The notes under the pieces are model-generated. The model made no database searches. It worked only from the letters and a program-made list of their open reading frames with translations, and had not been told where the DNA came from. 64,000 bases of DNA from Amaurobius ferox (lineage: Eukaryota > Arthropoda > Arachnida > Araneae > Amaurobiidae). Every line of letters begins with the position of its first letter. Within the stretch, counting starts at the first letter, position 1. The translations under genes and the position numbers were made by a program. Shown in pieces: positions 48,392-60,275 of this stretch. The stretch spans positions 6,437,191 to 6,501,190 of the forward strand of contig OX578145.1 of NCBI GenBank assembly GCA_951213105.1, read 5' to 3'.

Positions 48392-48989
48392 ATCTTCAAT
48401 AATATTCACATTTATTCTCGTTATCAAAGGAATTTAAAAAAGGAGCAGGAGTGGTTGCTTCAATGTGTCGTAAAGTGGCACGGTAAAATAAAAGTTTCTG
48501 GTCATTAATTAAAGTATAATTTTTGATAAAATAGCTTAAATAAGTTGCGTAAATCTTAATTTACTGTCACATATACAACCCACCTATTTCATGACATTTT
48601 ACAATCCAATAATATGCTTTGGAGTGCGAGTTAAATCGGCAGAGGCCGGTGTAGTGAGTCTCCTCAGCTGGAGATTAACACAGAAATTCCCACTTTCGTG
48701 CGTCTAATCCTGCTACGTGGGAATCCCACACGTCCGGTATGGACGCGAAAAAGGTCGTCATCGTAGAAATAATTCAATTAAAACACAAACACTTGAAATG
48801 AGGACTAGTAGAGGAAAAGGTGGTCATATGAGCCCCATTTTGTTTTTCATTTTTAAAAAATCAATTTAAAAGGTTTTTGTTCCAATTTTTATGGTAACTT
48901 TAACTTTAATCTTTGTGTAAACTATTTGAAAAATATTAGCCTTCTTAAATAACTTTAAAGTTATCAAAAAATGAATAATTCTAAACAAG

Positions 48990-49560
48990 TCATTTTTGAA
49001 AAAAATGTTCTGTGCTGGTATTATGAGCCCCTTTAATACATGAATGAAATAGCTGATTTAAGTCTTCTGCAGATGATCGAAATGGTGAATTTATTGATTT
49101 TGTCCGGGTCGATTGTAGAATGGTCGTAGATGGGATGTGGTTGCACTTTTGCGAGGTTTCTGCGCCAACGTTTTGTCCTATTTCGGCATTAATTGAATGT
49201 TTCCTTTTCCTTTTTGCAGGGTTTCCAAATTGAGTGCAAAATCTGCAGAAAAGACGTTCCTGTTGCATGGATGTGACTTTAAACCCATTGACAGCAATGG
49301 ATCGGGTCTGGCATTTCAAATAAGCTTGTCCCAGAAGTTCAACAATGTCATAGTCTCTCACCATGACGCATTCATTGGCGCATATTTTCACTGTAATGGT
49401 GTTTGAAAGCTCCAAGAAATGTTTGTCAAGAGGTTGTAGTTTATGCCATGCATGTGAAGGTAAACTTACAATAGATAGGAAGTTTTCTCGTGATCTATGT
49501 GTTTCGTGTGAGAGTTGGGACCGTCTAAGATAAGAATCATCTTTTGTGGGCCTAGCTTTT
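48990..49560 (-). pseudogene. Pogo-type DDE transposase, C-terminal part
   Basis: Reading on the minus strand, ILDGPNSHTKHIDH (second catalytic Asp region of DDE_1 domains) lies near 49530, then a frameshift, then SLPSHAWHKLQPLDK, then an open 141-codon frame with DIVELLGQAYLKCQTRSIAV and NGFKVT. These blocks in this order are typical of pogo/Tigger/jerky-type transposases. The family usually continues NGFKVTGIYP, but here it turns into unrelated or decayed sequence after NGFKVT. Frameshifted and inactive. Confidence 0.78.
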
Positions 49561-49645
49561 CCGAGCCAGTGCTTTAGCCAGTCAGACCTCCGGAAGAAGA
49601 AGCTTCGACTAAATTAGGAAGAAAGCCTAAGACCTGGCTCTCAAC

Positions 49646-49810
49646 TCAAACAAGCCTTTGAAGAGTAGGTCTGGGAACGAGAAACATTTTGGAAGACTTT
49701 TTCAACCCCATTTCTTGGCTCCTAACAGCCTTAATTGATTTAACCATATCCTCAGTATCCCAGTTTTTCCTTTTAGGTTTTATTTTTTGGCCTAGCACTT
49801 TTCTTGGCAT
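49646..49810 (-). pseudogene. Pogo-type transposase N-terminal psq-like HTH fragment
   Basis: A 54-codon frame starting at ATG (49810) reads MPRKVLGQKIKPKRK, then WDTEDMVKSIKAVR...MGLKKSSKMFLVPRPTLQR before a TGA at 49648. Tryptophan plus E-D-M-(A/V)-x-A-(I/V)-x-A-V-R and VPR-x-TL are hallmarks of the psq-type helix-turn-helix that pogo transposases use to bind their ends. It precedes the DDE fragment in the right order, with the first part of the catalytic domain missing between them. Confidence 0.75.
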
Positions 49811-50291
49811 ATGAAACAAAACAAAAAATAAATAGTAGGAGCGAAAATGATAGCGTATGTAATATGAGCCCCTTAATGTTTGGGGTTCATATACCCAGCA
49901 CAGTTGGGTCTCATTTTACAACCATCGCCATATTAGAATTCAAGAAGCCATAATCGATCTTTGCTACTTTCAAAATGACACGTTATCTACATAAAAACAA
50001 TCTTGAAAACATACTGTATCCTATTCATTAGCAACTAGAGTCAATCTAAGCAAATTGGTACTGTGGTGAAAAGCAAAATACGTACCTTTCGAAGTTTTTA
50101 GAATTGAGAAAACACAAACACTTCTGTCGCCCATCAACTACCATTTGCAACCGAACCACAGAGCTCTAGGGGCAAAAGGAGTTACTAAACGAGTAGTTAA
50201 AATCGTTCCCGCTAGATTATGTGCGCTATATGAACAGATACTAAAAGGGCTCATATAATATGCGTGGATCATTTAATCACCTTTACCTCTA

Positions 50292-50720
50292 ATCTATATA
50301 TATAAAGAAGAAAAGTATGTATGTATGATCCAACATCACGGGAGAACGGCTGAACCGAATTGGATGAAATTGGGTGGGTGCTCTTGAAATAGATCCACTT
50401 AAAATTGAGTTTAGAATTCAGTTTAGAAAGTTTCGAGTTTCTAAAACCAGGGGTTGTCGAGATATTAATGGAAAACGAAACTTTTTCCTAGGAGTTCTAC
50501 TCTCTAACTCCATGATTCCCAACGAAAAAGGTTGGAAATCGTTGGTTTAAAACGTGAAAGTCAATTAAATCTCAGTTTTGTGAGAGTTTATTGAACGTAT
50601 TAGTCACTTTTGAAAATAGCATGTTTGAAATATGAATTTAAATGGAAACTATCACCATGGTTCATTTTTCACAGGTTTACTCAAATTTTATTAATTTGAA
50701 TAATAAATAAATGAATATAA
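50292..50720 (-). repeat. RepC dispersed repeat, reverse copy
   Basis: Reverse counterpart of 20640-21332: CACGGGAGAACGGCTGAACCGAATTGGATGAAAT (two overlapping words), TCGAGATATTAATGGAAAACG, GAGTTCTACTCTCTAACTCC and ATCACCATGGTTCATTTTTC. It lacks the internal duplication of the forward copy. Confidence 0.75.
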
Positions 50721-50763
50721 AAATATCTATATATCTATATCTATATATATATATATATCTATA

Positions 50764-50808
<45 letters not shown>

Positions 50809-50810
50809 AA
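50721..50810. repeat. (TA)n / TATCTATA microsatellite
   Basis: ATCTATATCTATATATAT runs pass into a pure (AT)n tract, followed by AAAGAAGAAAAGTATATATGTATGATCCAA, which is almost the same as 50302-50333. The RepC outer end is therefore partly duplicated here. Confidence 0.85.
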
Positions 50811-50865
50811 GAAAAGTATATATGTATGATCCAATGGATCTGATTGGTCAAAGAGTGACCAATCA

Positions 50866-51327
50866 GATCCATTTTTTTCTTGCATAATACAATGAATTTA
50901 CTTCTTTCACAGTGAAAAAACAATGTATAAGATTCACGATCCTATATGTTCCGGTGTAATTTTTATCAGAGTTCCCGAGAAACGCCAGGTAATCGCTGCT
51001 AGTTAACAATAAAACTATAACATTTATTTGGGATAATCCGCATATTAAGGAATCATCTACTAATAACATTTTGACATACATATTTACACTAAGTTCATTA
51101 TCCCAGAGATCATGATATTCATTTCAAACAATACACTCAAGATATGAATCCTAATGACCCGTTATTACATATGATTTCAATATAATAATGATTCCCATCA
51201 TTATCTTAAAGCCGCGTAATTTGCCATTTTCTTTTGGTTCAGGCTAACCCAAGTAGAGGGATCAGAGACAAAAAGCCTACCTCCATCGGACCGTTGAGAT
51301 CCAGGGCTCTCAGAGGCTCGTCTCTCT
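50866..51327. other. RepB-like scrap and unassigned sequence
   Basis: GCATAATACAATGAATTTACTTCTTTCACAGTGAAAAAACAAT (50882-50924, two joined words) resembles the RepB left end. The remainder holds nothing recognised. Confidence 0.45.
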
Positions 51328-51540
51328 TTGCGGCCGCTTCTCATCAGCACTTCAGTTCAAGTCCTCTATTCTAACATTTTAAAACTTAAAACTCACTCTC
51401 TCTGTCTGCCCCCTCTACAAGGTGCCCCTCTTTACCACTGGCTAGCCAAATATTTAGAACACGCCTTAAGGCAATATTATTGGCTTGATTTCCTAATTGA
51501 ACCAAATAGTTGTTTCGTTTGTGAAAAATTCTCACGTTGA
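51328..51540 (+). pseudogene. Possible TTF/ZMYM-type zinc-finger scrap (hAT-related)
   Basis: A 70-codon frame ends with QYYWLDFLIEPNSCFVCEKF before a stop. The pattern WL-(D/E)-(Y/F)-x3-(E/K)-(D/P)-x3-C-x2-C-x2-F resembles the TTF-type finger found at the start of many hAT-like and ZMYM proteins. Only the end of the match is visible and no transposase core follows, so the call is weak. Confidence 0.3.
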
Positions 51541-52012
51541 CTTTCCCACGGTCAATATGATATCCCTTGACCTTCCGTTCGGCCAGCATCAGATCCCCCT
51601 TGAAATTCAAGAGCGTCCGTTCTTTTCCTGATCCACGTCCGGTGCACGTGCGCTCAAGGGAAGTTTATACATATTATATCTCTACTTCAGGGACCATCTT
51701 CTTAGGTCCAGATTCCTCTTCCGAAACTGCAATGTTACATTGTGACTCAAAATTCAATGTAACAAATCCCTCCTCATCGGTTTCCATCTTTCTCAGAGAA
51801 AGAGGAACCATCGAGGTCGAATTAGCAACCAAGTACCATCATACCCCGATCCCTCCTGGGTGTTTTCGGAGGCATTATTTAAACACATTTAAACTCTTTA
51901 GAATACAACACACAAAAGTTTCTTCATGATTTCTCTTAGATGCTCACTCGTTTCAATATAACGGATGATGTTGAAGATTTCGAAATGGAGTTTATTTAGG
52001 ATAGTCATCGTT
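51541..52012. other. No recognisable gene
   Basis: A 120-codon plus frame (51567-51929) is protein-like in composition but matches no family I know. Its end runs towards the RepA copy. Confidence 0.35.
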
Positions 52013-53245
52013 TTTAACACTTTACAACATAGTTGAAAAGTGTTTAGGACTTTGTTCATTCTGTCTGTCTGTCCGTTCGCACTATCACTGCCGTAAAAAT
52101 GACTATCAAAATGAAATTTTAGTATGTTGTTGAGACGGTCTGTGGGACCCATGGGAATATAAATGAATATGAATATATCACTCACCCAATTAGTTTGGGA
52201 TGGAATCCGGGTTGAAAAAATGAAATACATTGAACCCTATGGGACCTCATTTTTCAAACATTTTTTAAGCGAATTTGAAATTCACAAATTCATTCGAAAG
52301 TTTAGGAAATATTCAAATTATCCCATAAAATATATAAAAAAAAATTTCAGCAAAATATATTCAGTAGTTTTTAAAATAAAAATTAAAATAGTGACACCTT
52401 TTATATGGAGAGATCACGTGATCATTATAGATCACGTGATCATTGAACCCTATGGGACCTCATTTTTCAAACATTTTTTAAGCGAATTTGAAATTCACAA
52501 ATTCATTCGAAAGTTTAGGAAATATTCAAATTATCCCATAAAATATATAAAAAAAAATTTCAGCAAAATATATTCAGTAGTTTTTAAAATAAAAATTAAA
52601 ATAGTGACACCTTTTATATGGAGAGATCACGTGATCATTATAGGAAGAGATCACGTGACTCACTTCAAAATAAAATAGGGCATCCATCTTGTATCAAAAT
52701 CGTGATTTTTAAAGTTCTTTTTGATTCAAATTTAGTGTTTTATCCGTCCTAAAACCGCTTTACTTCTGCGTATTTTCTGTGCATCTATATTCTTCGCCAA
52801 CGCAATGACACTATTCTTGAGTTTAAAGGATCCTCCCACTTTGATTATTTCTACAACGAAGCCTCATTTTAACGGATGCAGAATGTAAACACATCAAGCT
52901 GTAAGACGAGGTGTATAAGAATGGCTGACTTTTTTTAAGGCAAAATTATTGAGCTCTGGAGTCTGGAATATAGGTGATATGAATGAAATATTCATTGATT
53001 TTACATGGAGAAGCAGACGATTTTATAGCATTGCCTTTTTCGACGAAGTTTTAAGCATGGAGTTAGAAAGTACTTTTACCTCCATGGTATTAAGTTTTTA
53101 AATAAAATAAATTATTGTAGTACTGTGATCATCTAAAAATTATCAGAGCTGAATGTATCGCATTTTCTAGAAGTTTAAATGGCATTGCATTGGGGTTGGA
53201 AAGTGTTTCATAATCAGTGCTTTACGCATGATTGATCTTCCTTGT
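52013..53245 (+). repeat. RepA dispersed repeat, forward copy with internal duplication
   Basis: Runs from the head hairpin AACACTTTACAACATAGTTGAAAAGTGTT to the tail GCATGATTGATCTTCCTTG. It includes TTCATTCTGTCTGTCTGTCC, GACGGTCTGTGGGACCC, CCGTCCTAAAACCGCTT and ACCTCCATGGTATTAAG. A 213-bp block (52231-52443) is repeated in tandem (52444-52656). The 171-codon frame at 52163 exists only because 213 is divisible by three. Confidence 0.9.
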
Positions 53246-54113
53246 TTTTCCTAGAACGATCCATACATGCGACGTCATACCAATGGAATAAAAATGTGCC
53301 ATTTAACCCTCTTTCAGACACAGCCGAGTGTATAAAACCTGATATAAGAAGTTTGTACTGAATATATGCTCTTCGCTTCAAGGGATCCATATGTTAGGTT
53401 TTCATCTTCATAAGCAGTCAAAAATTCAAGTTAGAATCTATTAAAAAATAGGCATTTTTCGTAAAATAATAATCGTAACATGTTTTCGTCAAAGTGGACG
53501 ACACTTAACAGCTTGACTCAGGAAAGGGCATCTTCATACGCGGATGACACTGCTCAACAGTGAAAATTTTACAGAGGTCCAAATATCCGTCCTTTATAGA
53601 TTTCGGGTCGCTGAACACGAAAATGACGCTTAAAATGACCTTTCTGAGTATTCACTGGTTACATTTCACATATAAGGCTATGGAAATACAGTAGTGCGAA
53701 TGACAGTTAACAACCTTTCCTTTTTATACACTTTTGCCTGTCGCGTCCGGAGCATTTCTCCGGATCATCCAGCACGTATCGGAATTATATCGTCCCATAG
53801 CGTTACATGTAAAATGGAAACAGTGCAATGACTCAAAACTCTGAGCCAGGAGAGAATTTTGAGGGTGATTTTTGTATTCAGCGACCCAAAATTTATAAAA
53901 GGTGGCTCCTTTCATTTTGGTAAAAAACAAAAACTGAAAAATGGTTGAACCGTGCGAGTTAAAATAGTTCTACTTTATGAATGCGACGTATCCTTAGTAA
54001 GAGTATTTAAATATCCTATATTATGAATGGTTTATGACTTCTCGTTTTATGTTATATTTTATGACACGCGTTTGTTTTAAATCATTTCATTCGTTCCAAC
54101 TATTTTGAAACAG
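53246..54113. other. No recognisable gene
   Basis: Mixed sequence without a recognised product. The minus frame at 53724-53930 (68 codons) has no family resemblance. Confidence 0.5.
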
Positions 54114-54293
54114 AGCGGGTTCGAAAACATCCCCGATCTAGAACCACTCTATAGTCATCCGGAAAGGAAAGACCTGAAGTGTGTGCCGAAGAGGGAGAGA
54201 AATCAACTTTCTCCATCCCCATTCAACCGTCAAAAGGTGAAAATGATGAGTCTTTTCAAAGTTGCTGAAAAGAGCAGGAGCAAAACATTCTGA
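54114..54293 (+). CDS. Possible terminal host exon, unknown product
   Basis: A pyrimidine-containing acceptor (CCAACTATTTTGAAACAG, ending 54113) precedes an open frame of about 60 codons with non-repetitive, protein-like composition: SGFENIPDLEPLYSHPERK, then KRERNQLSPSPFNRQK, then a stop at 54291-54293. A GTGAAA at 54236 could be a weak donor. I cannot name a family and see no partner exon. Confidence 0.25.
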   Translation, partial: SGFENIPDLEPLYSHPERKDLKCVPKRERNQLSPSPFNRQKVKMMSLFKVAEKSRSKTF

Positions 54294-56839
54294 GTTTCGC
54301 ATTTTTTCCTTCACTTCGTAATCTCTCCAAAGTAAACATTATCGTTATCTTCCTCGACGACACGGGTATTTCGTGTCGTTTTGGCTCGCTCCTTAGCTCG
54401 CGATGTATGGATCTCCTTTTGGGTTTGAAAATGAGTCCCGTAATTAAAAGCAAATCAACAATAGATGAAAAAAAATGCATTTTGAGCGATCCCGATGGAC
54501 CTAAGTTTGAATCACTCATTGTAACGAAACAATGGTCTGACTCTCTAACACAACGGCTTGAGTCTATTTTTCAGACAACTTTTGAAAATTTAAAGGACTG
54601 GGTTTATTTATTTATTTATTTTTTCAGTTTTTGAAATACCATAACATCGTCCATAATGTCCTTCTATATCGCATTTAAGGGCCAATGAATAGGGGCAAGT
54701 TTCCCACACATTTTAGAAAGTGAAATATGTGAAAGTCGAAAGTCAAAAAGAAAATTTCATTTTGTTTTGGATTGGAATATTTTCATCAAAGAATGAACTC
54801 TTTCGGTCATTTTTGGATGAACCATCTAGGTTAGTTCTCACATGTGTTCTGAATCAAAGGAGTGTTAAAAGTGAATTGTTAAAAGTGAATGATTTACCAC
54901 CCGGTATCTTATCTTGACTGGATATTATCTATATAAATAAAATGGACACTACAGCTGCCTGTGTGTGTGTTTGTGTGTCGGGCCGATGCACACTGGTGCC
55001 ATGGCGGAAAAAACCCCGAAACCCGAAAGTAATATTTTTCGATACCAACTACTATTTTTTGATAGGCAATGAACCGAAGTATCTTGCCGTGTAAATAAAT
55101 GTATTTTATTCAGTATAACTAGAAGGAAAAACTGATCTTAAACAAGACTTCCACATTCTAATTGAAATCTTGTTTATTCTAACTAAAATTTGAATATTTT
55201 TTCCAAAATTTTTGTGGATATTTATAATTATATGTCTTACGTATTTTCAATATATGTAACCTCATCCTATTTCTGACCTAAATACATTTCGTAAAAATAT
55301 AGCCAAAATCATACTATAAAGCGTAAAATATAGATATATAAATGTTTTTGTTTTCCTTCATTTCTTTAAGCCTATAAAAAAAGTTACACGTTCCTACACG
55401 CTCTGGATGAGTTATTTCGAAAGCAGATACTATTATGCAACTGTTCTGTGAAAATCAGCTGCAACTTTTTGCAACCTTCGCTGTTTCGGCATGCATATAA
55501 AATCTTACTTTTAACTTATCTACATGCGCAAAAAGTATGCAAAACTCTTAAGAAATGCATAAGTTGTGAGGTTTTTTCCGCAAATTCCCCATTTGGCACC
55601 ACTGTGCGACGGGAGAACGTCTGTAACGAATATTTTGAAATGATGTGGAAAGCCTTGAAATAGCGACCCTTAAAAGGAGCCCATGTTTCGGGTTCCCAGG
55701 GTCAAAGGGGTTATCGAGATATTAAAAGAACTTTTATTTCAAAATGCACTATAAAGTAAAAAAAAAAATCTACAGTACTAAAAGAATGTTCATAAATGCA
55801 CGACTCAAAAGCAAAGCGCGGGTGGTTATTTTAATTAAATTTCATAGCTTATATTTCCTATGTTACCGAAAATAAACGTTTTTGCAAAAGGAAGCTAAAC
55901 TGCCGTGGTATTGAGTGAGAGGGATGATGAGAATGAGCGAGAAGGGACCGTCACGCATCAAATGAAAGCCAGCAACCGTCTACTTCAGATCGGGGTCATT
56001 AAGAGAACGAGTGAAAAATGCTTTTATTTTGAGTCATATATATATGCGACATTTTTCTCTACATTTCAATGCATTTTGAAATAAAAGCACGCTTTTTATA
56101 AAATGGTGCGATATATTTTTATTTTATACTTTCTCATCTTTGAGGAAGAGAGACTCGTGCACTAGCGCTGAAGAAAGCAGAAATACTAGAATAAATGAGC
56201 AACGGAAAACGGCAGGAATTGACCGGCTGTACAATTTTTCATTCAGTACTTCATCCCTTTACGGCGAAAGAAATAAAGAGAAGCATAAGTAGAGAGGCAG
56301 AACCAAGAGCTACACCTGGATGACTTAACCAAATCACTGGTCACAATGAGGAACGCACATGCCCGACATGTGTGAGCTCATGACAAAGTGTGTCACGCTC
56401 ACGACGAGACGGTGTCAAAACTTTTGAAATACATTATATATATATAACCATTCTAGCGCTTTCATTTGGCATATACTGATCCAATTTCGTATTCTCGTAA
56501 ACTTGGTCCAGCATTCTTCAGACCTGCCAGTGAAGATCATTTTGTAGAGCGAGAACAGAGAGTCTCATGCTTCTTTTTAGGATAATTAAATTAAACACTA
56601 TTTTAATAGAATGTTTTGAATAACGAAGTCATTGAAAATACAACAGGAATGGACAACTATTTCAAATCACGAGCAACGTCAGGTTATCTAATACCCTTTT
56701 GTTAAATAAGTGGCGCATAAGCTGGTTTACATTCGCGGTTTCGTGGAGCTTTCATCCCTCTTTATTATACCAGCACGGGAGAACTCACCACTGTGTTAAA
56801 ATTATTATGGAATTTGACAAGAAAATCAACTATTTTTAA
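54294..56839. other. No recognisable gene
   Basis: AT-rich sequence with TTTATTTATTTATTT at 54603, a (GT)n run at 54960-54978 and several short frames. CGGGAGAACGTCTGTAACGAA (55609) and GGGGTTATCGAGATATTAAAAG (55708) recall RepC-like tails. Confidence 0.5.
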
Positions 56840-57826
56840 AACATTGATTATGAAACACTTTCCAACGAACATTCAATTTTATTGAAACATCTCTATAATG
56901 CAATACATTCAGCGCTGATATTTTTAAATGATCACAGTACTACAGCAATGAGTGACGCTTGAAAACTTTAAACTTCGTCGAAAAATAAAATGCTAGTTAA
57001 ACAAAATGAATTTTATTCAAATGAAGTCATCGAAATAGGAATCGCCTGCTTCTCTCTGTAAAATCAATGAACATTTCATTCATATCAACTATATTCCAAA
57101 CTCCAGAACTCAATGCTGCGTGAAAAAATTCAGTCATTCTTGTACAACTCACCTTACAATCGCTGAATTTGTTTACATTCTGCATGTTATATTATAGCAT
57201 TAAATGTAGGCTTCGTTGCAGGAATATTCAAAGTTTAGTGATTATTTAAAATCAAAAATGTTGTAATTGGGTTGGCACAGAATTTAGATACACAGATAAT
57301 ATGCAAAAGCGGTTTTAAGACGGATACAACACTCAATATAAATTTTAAAGATCTTCAAATATCACGATCTTGTTCCTACACAACGGAAAAAAAAATGTAT
57401 GCCATATTTTTGTAATAAGTCATGTGATCTCCTTATATATCATGGGTGTTCAATTTTTATTTAAAAACTACCAAACCTATTTTGCTGATTTTTTTCTTTT
57501 TTTTTTTGCACATTTTATGTGATAATTAGAATATTTTCTAAAATTTTCGAAGTAATGTGTGAATATTAACTTCGCTTAGAAAATGTTTGAAAAATTAAAG
57601 TCCCATAAGGTTCAATTTCATTTTTTCAACCTGGGTTTAATCCGAAACTCATTGGGTGATATTATTCATTTTCATTCCCATAGGTCCCACAGACCGTCTC
57701 AACAACCTACTAAAATTTCATTTTGATAAAGATTTTTACAGAAGGGATCGTGCGAACGGACGGGCAGAAAGACAGACAGAATGACCCAAGTCATAAACAC
57801 TTTTCAAATCTGTCTAATAGTGGGTA
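56840..57826 (-). repeat. RepA dispersed repeat, reverse copy
   Basis: Tail first (ACATTGATTATGAAACACTTTCCAAC), head last (CATAGGTCCCACAGACCGTC, CAGACAGAATGACCC, AACACTTTTCAAATC). About 990 bp, with the same block order as the copy at 27.7 kb and a T-rich insertion near 57490. Confidence 0.88.
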
Positions 57827-58469
57827 GAAATAAATAAGCGTATGCAATATTTTCTTTGTAAATAAACGAAGAGCCTCCAGTGTCGGCGCAATGTACAGAA
57901 AAGACATACCTTCAAATGTCTACTTCGTGATGATGTTGCATTGGGAATGTCCTTCCACCATTTAATTGCTGTATAGGCCCTGGTAGCCATGTCAAGGCTG
58001 TGGGATTCTATGCAGGATTTACACGATCAAAGTTGTTTTTCGCCCGAAACGCTTTGTCTCCACAAACACAGAGTGTTAAGTCACCATAATTATGGAGAAT
58101 CGTTTTAAAACGACATAGGAAATTTGGTTTATAGAAATTTTGATATGTTTAAAATAGGAATGATATTTTCTTCTGTGTACATACTCAAAATAAAATTTTA
58201 ATGTGAAAAGTAAAGCTCGGTGAGTCGAATATTTATTTTCTTACAAGTTTTCCCTTGATTTTTATGGGCTCGTTAAAATAGAGTTTCGCGTTTGTTGTGG
58301 TTTCCAACATAGAACGGTTTTTAAAGGATTTCACAGAGAAACGCAAAACTGTGTTCTACTATAACAACAAGATTGCAAAATGCCATTCGTTTATTTTCAC
58401 TGTAATTCACTTATTATATTTCATTTTATGTGTAACCTTGTTAAAAAGTGAAACTTTTTATTGGCTCAT
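57827..58469. other. No recognisable gene
   Basis: AT-rich spacer between two RepA copies in opposite orientation. The 64-codon frame at 58297-58491 runs into the second copy. Confidence 0.45.
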
Positions 58470-59494
58470 TAACACTTTCCAGCAGTGTTGAAAAGTGTTT
58501 ATGTCTTGGTTCATTCTGTCTGTCCGTTAGCACGATCACTGTCGTAAAAATGACTTGATCAAAATGAAATGTTAGTATGTTGTTGAGACGGTCTATGGGG
58601 AATATGCAAATGTAAATGAATAACCAATGAGTTTCGGTTGGAACCCGAGTTGGAAAAATGAAACACACTGAACCCTACGGGACCTCATTTTTAAAGCATT
58701 TTTTGAGAGAAGTTAAAATTCACACATTGCTTCGAAAAATTTAGGAATTATATCTCATAAAATATATAAAAAAATTTCAGCAAAATAGGTTCGGTAGTTT
58801 ATTTTAATAAACATTAAAATAGTAATGACACTCACATAATAGGAAGAGATCACGTGACCCACTTCAAAATAAAATAGGGCATCCATCTTTTTTTTGACAG
58901 AGTCAAAATCGTGATTTTAAAGTTCTTTTAAATTTATATTGAATGTTGCATCCGTCCTAAAACCGCTGTATTTTTGCGCCTTTTCTGTGCGTCTCTATTC
59001 TGCGCCAAAGCAATTACAATATTTTTGAGTTTAAAGGATCATACAATATTGATTATTTCTACAACGAAGGCTCATTTTAATGGATGCAGCATGTAAACAA
59101 GGGATTGTAAGATGAGTTGTATAAGAATGGCTGAATTTTTTGTACGCAAAATGATTGAGCTCTGGAATCTGGAATATAGCTGATATGAATGAAATATTCA
59201 TTGATTTTACATAAAGAAGCAAACGATTTTATAGTATTGCCTTTTTCGATGAAGTTTTAAGCATGGAGTTATAAAGTGCTTTTACCTTCATGGCTTTAAG
59301 TTAAGTAAAATAAATTATTGTAATTGTGTGATCGTTTTAAAAATATCACCGCTGAATGTATCGCATTTTAGAAATGTTTAAATTGCATTGTATTTCAGTT
59401 GGAAAGTGTTTCATAATTAATGCTTTATGCATGCATAATCTTTATATATATATATATATATATATATATGCTGTATCCATGGGTATGGATACAG
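58470..59494 (+). repeat. RepA dispersed repeat, forward, longest tail
   Basis: Head AACACTTTCCAGCAGTGTTGAAAAGTGTT, usual body, tail TTAATGCTTTATGCATGCATAATC, a (TA)n run (about 59443-59469) and then the palindrome CTGTATCCATGGGTATGGATACAG (59471-59494), also found at the tail of the copy at 8126. I take this palindrome as the real end of a longer subfamily. Confidence 0.88.
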
Positions 59495-60187
59495 TGCCTG
59501 GTGATCATGCTTTATGTATGATTGAAATTTCTTGTTTCGATTCATGGCGTGATATCTCCCCAAGTTATTTAGCCACTGATCATCCTTTGAAAAGTGTTCA
59601 AAGCGTGCCCAGGAGGTCTTCTTTCTAAAGTTCGAATTCCAAAATGTTGAAAAGACTTTCATAACTTTTGAAAATCGTATACGTTTTGAGCCGAAACCTC
59701 CCCGAGTTGTGTCCGCTTCCGATGAAACAGTTATATTTTTACCCGTTGTTCTGACCACAAGTCTTTGAATGACTCATTGACAGAAGCGATTATTTTTAGG
59801 GTTCTTCGTTGCACCGATTTTCTCTTAACTATATTTAACCACTCGTTTGCATTCTATCTATTTGCATCGAGCTCGCCAGTGAGTCAGTTCCAGGCTCATA
59901 AATATGCTGTGTTCAGACTAAACACATTCGTATGTTTCGAATTCCATCTGGTGGGGGAGTTGAAGGTTCCGCATAAGAGTGTCTTCTCTTAGAGCAATAC
60001 GGATGACGAAGGAGATGCAGATAAGGAAAGCGGTATAATGTCACGTTAAGAATAAGGGTTGTTGGGAGAGAAACCCAGCGTGGCCTTAAATTGGAGTTCG
60101 CTATGGCACCCTATTGCTCAAATGCATTTTTAATGTCGCGACATTGTATACGAAATAATTGCTTCGACGATAAGAGCTTGCTATTTC
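59495..60187. other. No recognisable gene
   Basis: Mixed sequence. Frames at 59765-59992 and 59417-59758 are unassigned and partly cover the (TA)n run. Confidence 0.45.
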
Positions 60188-60275
60188 GTCCCAGCCACTC
60201 AACGGTAGAGCGTTTGCTGGCCAGAAAGGAGATCCAGGGTTCGATTCCCGGTTGGGACAGCGAGGCTCTTTGCTT
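60188..60275 (+). repeat. tRNA-like SINE head (TCGTCCCAG family), most complete copy
   Basis: GTCCCAG (60188) and TTGGGAC (60252-60258) can form an acceptor stem with wobble pairs. There is a D-arm CTCAACGGTAGAG and a B-box GGTTCGATTCC (60239-60249). The anticodon stem TTTGC/AAAGG does not pair and the T-stem has one mismatch, so this is a tRNA-derived repeat, not a working tRNA. It continues AGCGAGGCTCTTT, as in related copies. Confidence 0.68.

Larger units (their letters stand above)
48811..50289 (-). mobile_element. Pogo/Tigger-like DNA transposon, inactive
   Basis: The ends are imperfect inverted repeats: GAGGAAAAGGTGGTCATATG at the left; the right end read inward is GAGGTAAAGGTGATTAAATG, then ATATGAGCCC. 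TA lies directly outside both ends (48809-48810 and 50290-50291), as in Tc1/mariner/pogo insertions. The 1,479-bp copy contains N- and C-terminal pieces of one transposase on the minus strand and lacks much of the middle. ATGAGCCCC words recur inside (49021, 49868). Confidence 0.78.

Noticed and set aside
52163..52678. 171-codon frame with two identical 71-residue repeats
   Set aside because: It lies within a RepA copy and other copies have no matching frame. The repeat arises from a 213-bp DNA duplication.
60188..60259. Possible functional tRNA gene
   Set aside because: The anticodon stem does not pair and the T-stem has a mismatch; two broken relatives in the window show that it is a repeat.
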